DNA of 8,515 nucleotides from assembly GCA_024653845.1 (NCBI GenBank), contig JANLHA010000015.1, forward strand, positions 1-8,515, given 5' to 3'. Shown here piece after piece: positions 6,235-8,515 of this stretch; position 1 is the first letter of the stretch; the number at the start of each line of letters is the position of its first letter. The notes under the pieces are model-generated. The model was not told where the DNA came from. It worked only from the letters and a program-made list of their open reading frames with translations, and made no database searches. This DNA is from Candidatus Omnitrophota bacterium (lineage in GTDB: Bacteria; Omnitrophota; Gorgyraeia; Zapsychrales; JANLHA01). The translations under genes and the position numbers were made by a program.

Positions 6235-8515
6235 CACTTGCTTCTTGGTGATCTGACTAAAAAACACATACACGATCGGGATGACAAATAGTGTCAAAAA
6301 CGTACTCGTCGTCATTCCAAAAACCGCGGCCACGCCCAAGGGACGACGGGCTTCTCCACTGGCTCCGAACCCAATGGCAATGGGTAAAATTCCAAAAACC
6401 GTCGCTGTGGCTGTCATCAAAATCGGACGCAGGCGGATCATGCCCGCCTGAAACATGGCCTCTTTAGCAGATTTGCCTTGGGCCATCTGCTGATTGGCAA
6501 AATCGACGAGAAGAATCGCGTTCTTAGTCACAAGTCCAAAAAGCAGAATCATCCCAATCTGACTGAAAAGGTTAATCCCCATGCCTTGAATTTGCCCAAA
6601 CCAGCCGAGCTGACTGATAATATTCATCAGCCACAATCCTCCAAAAGCGCCAAACGCCGCCAAGGGCAATGTGAACATCACTGTTAAAGGATGAATGAGG
6701 CTTTCAAATTGGGCAGCCAAAACCATGTAAATGACAATGGCTGATAAAAGCATCACAAAATAAATCTGCCCACTGGATTCGTTCAGGTCACGCGTCTCGC
6801 CCGTCCACTCATATCGGAATCCGTCGGGCAAATCCTCTTTCAAAATTGCGGCCGCTTTTTCCATTGCCGTTCCTAGCGGGAGCCCCACGGGCGTTCCCTC
6901 AATGGTTGCTGAACGCCAACGATTGTAATGATTGATCGCGCTGGGACCCGCACCGGTTTCGGAATTGATGACACTGTTTAACTGGATCAATTCCCCACGG
7001 CTGTTGCGAACATAAACTTTTTCCAAATCCGACGGAGTTAATCGCGAGGCCCGTCCCAGTTGAACGATAACATCATATTCTTTACCTTTGATGTTCACTT
7101 TAGAAAGATCCAATCCACCAAAGAGAACTTGCATCGTGCGAGAAATGTCTTCGACAGTCACACCCATCACGGCCGCGCGGTTGCGGTCGATATTCACACG
7201 CAACTCAGGTTTATTCAATTCGAACGTCGTGCGAACATTCATCAAAAACCCGGCACTGCGCAACTTGTTGGTCAATTCTTCGGCATATTGATTGAGACCT
7301 TTCAAGTCCTGACTTTGAATGATCACCTGAAACGGCTGAGAAAATCCCCGGCCGATCGATTTGGGCATAATAGGAATGACGAAAGCACCTTCAACCTCAT
7401 TAAAAAATTTTGCAGCCAGTCCTGTGGGCCCGCCAATGATGTCTCGAAGATGCCTCTCACGCTCCTCTTTGAGACGCACAAATGCCAACCCTTGTGCAGG
7501 CTGGCCAGGACTTCCCCACGCTAACGCCACAGCGGAAAAATACCCTTCCACTTCCGGAACTTTCGAGATGATGGCTTCCATTTTGCGCACCATACGGTCT
7601 GTATATTCGCTGGTCGATCCTTGAGGAGCCAATGCAAAACACAAAAATCGCCCCTTATCTTCATCAGGCATGAATTCCTTTTTCAACGACGAGTAAAAGA
7701 AAACTGTCAAAGCCATGGTAACCAAGACAACGATCATGATGGCCGCAGAATGCTCCAGCGACCATCGCAGGGCTCGTCCATAACGCTGAGTGGTATTGGA
7801 TAAAAACCGCTCAAACATCCCCAAAAGACTCCCCTTAGACGCATGTCCGACGGGCTTGAGAATACGTGAAGACATCATGGGGCTCAAGGTCAAAGCAACA
7901 AACGCAGAAATCACAACCGACATTGAAAGTGCCACCGCAAACTCAATGAACAATCGCCCCGTTACACTCGTCTGAAAAGCCAGCGGGAGAAATACAGCGA
8001 CCAAGGCCACGGTTGTGGCAATGACCACAAATCCAATTTCCTTCATTCCCTTGATCGCCGCATCCATGGGCTTCATTCCTGCCTCGATGTGACGATAAAT
8101 ATTTTCTAAAACAATGATGGAATCATCAACCACAAGGCCAATCGCCAAAACAAACGCGAGCATACTCACAATGTTGATCGAATAACCCATGACATAAAGT
8201 ACACCAAATGTCGAAATGATCGAAACTGGAATGGTCACCGTCGGAATCAATGTCGAGCGCGAATCATGCAAGAAAACATAAATGGAAAGAACCACTAAAA
8301 TAAAAGCGATGAAAAGAGTTTCCCAGACTTCTTTGATCGAATGTTCGACGTAGATGGATTCGTCATAAGGAAGAGCAATTTCAACCCCTGTCGGCAAAAG
8401 TGGACGTAAGCGCTCAATCTCTTCTTTTACTTTCTTAGTGACATCAATGGTGTTGGCTTTAGATTGTTTGATGACGCCTAAGCCAATGCAAGGTTTGGAA
8501 TTGAAACGGGCGATG
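4810..8515 (-). CDS. RND efflux permease (HAE1 family, 5' end missing) fused in frame to an outer-membrane efflux protein
   Basis: The frame is open from the right edge to the TAA at 4810-4812, giving 1234 visible residues. The TTG at 8397 is internal: upstream codons read ARFNSKPCIGLG and IERLRPLLPTGVEI, typical of RND pumps about 290 residues from their start, so roughly that much is missing. Visible residues 1-759 are the permease: proton-relay aspartates D130-D131 in GLVVDDSIIVLEN, a second porter domain, relay lysine K664 in GLVTKNAILLVDFAN, then LRPILMT and GEARRPLG near the last helices. The loop before K664 is longer than usual (NIISQLGWFGQIQGMG). After YVFFSQITKK the frame runs through CAA GTG ATG into an outer-membrane factor. 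The pump would use proton import to extrude drugs, detergents or metabolites. HAE1 type rather than heavy-metal type is judged from the motifs; the substrate cannot be told. The adaptor gene is not in the window. Confidence 0.92.
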   Translation of the reverse strand, partial: IARFNSKPCIGLGVIKQSKANTIDVTKKVKEEIERLRPLLPTGVEIALPYDESIYVEHSIKEVWETLFIAFILVVLSIYVFLHDSRSTLIPTVTIPVSIISTFGVLYVMGYSINIVSMLAFVLAIGLVVDDSIIVLENIYRHIEAGMKPMDAAIKGMKEIGFVVIATTVALVAVFLPLAFQTSVTGRLFIEFAVALSMSVVISAFVALTLSPMMSSRILKPVGHASKGSLLGMFERFLSNTTQRYGRALRWSLEHSAAIMIVVLVTMALTVFFYSSLKKEFMPDEDKGRFLCFALAPQGSTSEYTDRMVRKMEAIISKVPEVEGYFSAVALAWGSPGQPAQGLAFVRLKEERERHLRDIIGGPTGLAAKFFNEVEGAFVIPIMPKSIGRGFSQPFQVIIQSQDLKGLNQYAEELTNKLRSAGFLMNVRTTFELNKPELRVNIDRNRAAVMGVTVEDISRTMQVLFGGLDLSKVNIKGKEYDVIVQLGRASRLTPSDLEKVYVRNSRGELIQLNSVINSETGAGPSAINHYNRWRSATIEGTPVGLPLGTAMEKAAAILKEDLPDGFRYEWTGETRDLNESSGQIYFVMLLSAIVIYMVLAAQFESLIHPLTVMFTLPLAAFGAFGGLWLMNIISQLGWFGQIQGMGINLFSQIGMILLFGLVTKNAILLVDFANQQMAQGKSAKEAMFQAGMIRLRPILMTATATVFGILPIAIGFGASGEARRPLGVAAVFGMTTSTFLTLFVIPIVYVFFSQITKKQVMKATTQALFICMASAWLTGCAIGPTYQKPSVTAPSKWRNEAGGATVSSSEIPERWWDIFGDPSLSVLEELALKFNQDLAIAMATVDRARALARVERADLFPEIEANPSLERSRSSPNAVSSSVAVSSKARNLFKAPVDLSYEVDLWGRVRRSFAAGIAEYQAEAAAYRTVLLTLTVDVAKTYFAISALDTEIDALIAAVDLRQRAVDMLNLRYQQGMNSELTFYQAQTQLAQAQADWVDAKRRRENLVNALAVLCGQAATDFTFEHAPLKTSVPLIPVGIPSDVLKNRPDVIEAERLIAAANERVGIAQASFFPSVTLTGSGGYASIEAEDLFQWASREWSIGPSVKIPLFNGGRLNAELKAEEADYQKSLAEYRKRILTAFSEVENSLADIRLRKEQSVAQQKLLETTSKAAEISIQRYKEGLVSFLEVIDSERSRLQAERDAIEIQSEELIAVAQLIKALGGGWGKDSSPNF
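6232..6240 (-). other. Pump-channel junction lacking a stop codon
   Basis: The minus strand reads CAA GTG ATG here, joining the permease C-terminus to the channel signal peptide in frame. Changing CAA (6240-6238) to TAA would end the pump at SQITKK, a natural RND tail, with GTG or ATG starting the next gene immediately. A TGA overlapping the ATG (6236-6234, TGATG) exists in the next frame, so a 1-nt indel, for example in the run of six A at 6259-6264, would also restore two coupled genes. Confidence 0.7.

Noticed and set aside
7060..7524. Plus-strand open frame of 154 codons
   Set aside because: It is wholly opposite the RND porter domain, whose protein motifs are unmistakable; the plus-strand product has no recognisable features.
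8395..8397. TTG as the start codon of the efflux gene
   Set aside because: The codons upstream to the window edge encode well-conserved RND sequence (ARFNSKPCIGLG), so the gene begins beyond the window.

Overview
All supported genes in this window lie on the minus strand, so it reads from 8515 down to 1. It encodes envelope proteins of a Gram-negative bacterium: an RND efflux permease, an outer-membrane efflux channel and a lipoprotein-type methionine sulfoxide reductase imply two membranes. Base composition is moderate, somewhat AT-rich between genes. The sequence alone does not fix the phylum, and no mobile elements, tRNA, rRNA or CRISPR were seen.

Region 8515-4810 is one uninterrupted reading frame. 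It begins inside an HAE1-type RND permease, whose first part lies beyond the window, and continues without a stop into a complete NodT-type outer-membrane factor with its own lipoprotein signal and lipobox. The separate pump and channel genes expected here are therefore one frame, a polyprotein-like arrangement. A single-base stop loss (TAA to CAA) at 6238-6240 would explain it. The adaptor (membrane fusion protein) is not in the window and would be expected upstream.

Region 4763-1272 is a compact thiol/redox cluster: a single-domain rhodanese, an MsrA-MsrB fusion with a lipoprotein signal, and a DipZ-type protein (CcdA membrane domain plus thioredoxin-like domain plus C-terminal beta-rich domain). 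DipZ follows MsrAB by 27 bp. The likely logic is that DipZ carries reducing equivalents across the inner membrane and its periplasmic CxxC domain re-reduces MsrAB, which repairs oxidised methionines in envelope proteins. The rhodanese may add sulfur-transfer or thiol chemistry. Both the rhodanese and msrAB have a second in-frame ATG behind a strong Shine-Dalgarno sequence, so each could yield two N-terminal forms.

Region 1271-1027 is an AT-rich gap without a convincing gene. Region 1026-1 is the start of a soluble poly-HAMP sensor protein of the Nik1 (group III hybrid histidine kinase) type. Four HAMP-type units are visible at a 92-residue period, and the frame runs off the left edge before any kinase domain is seen.
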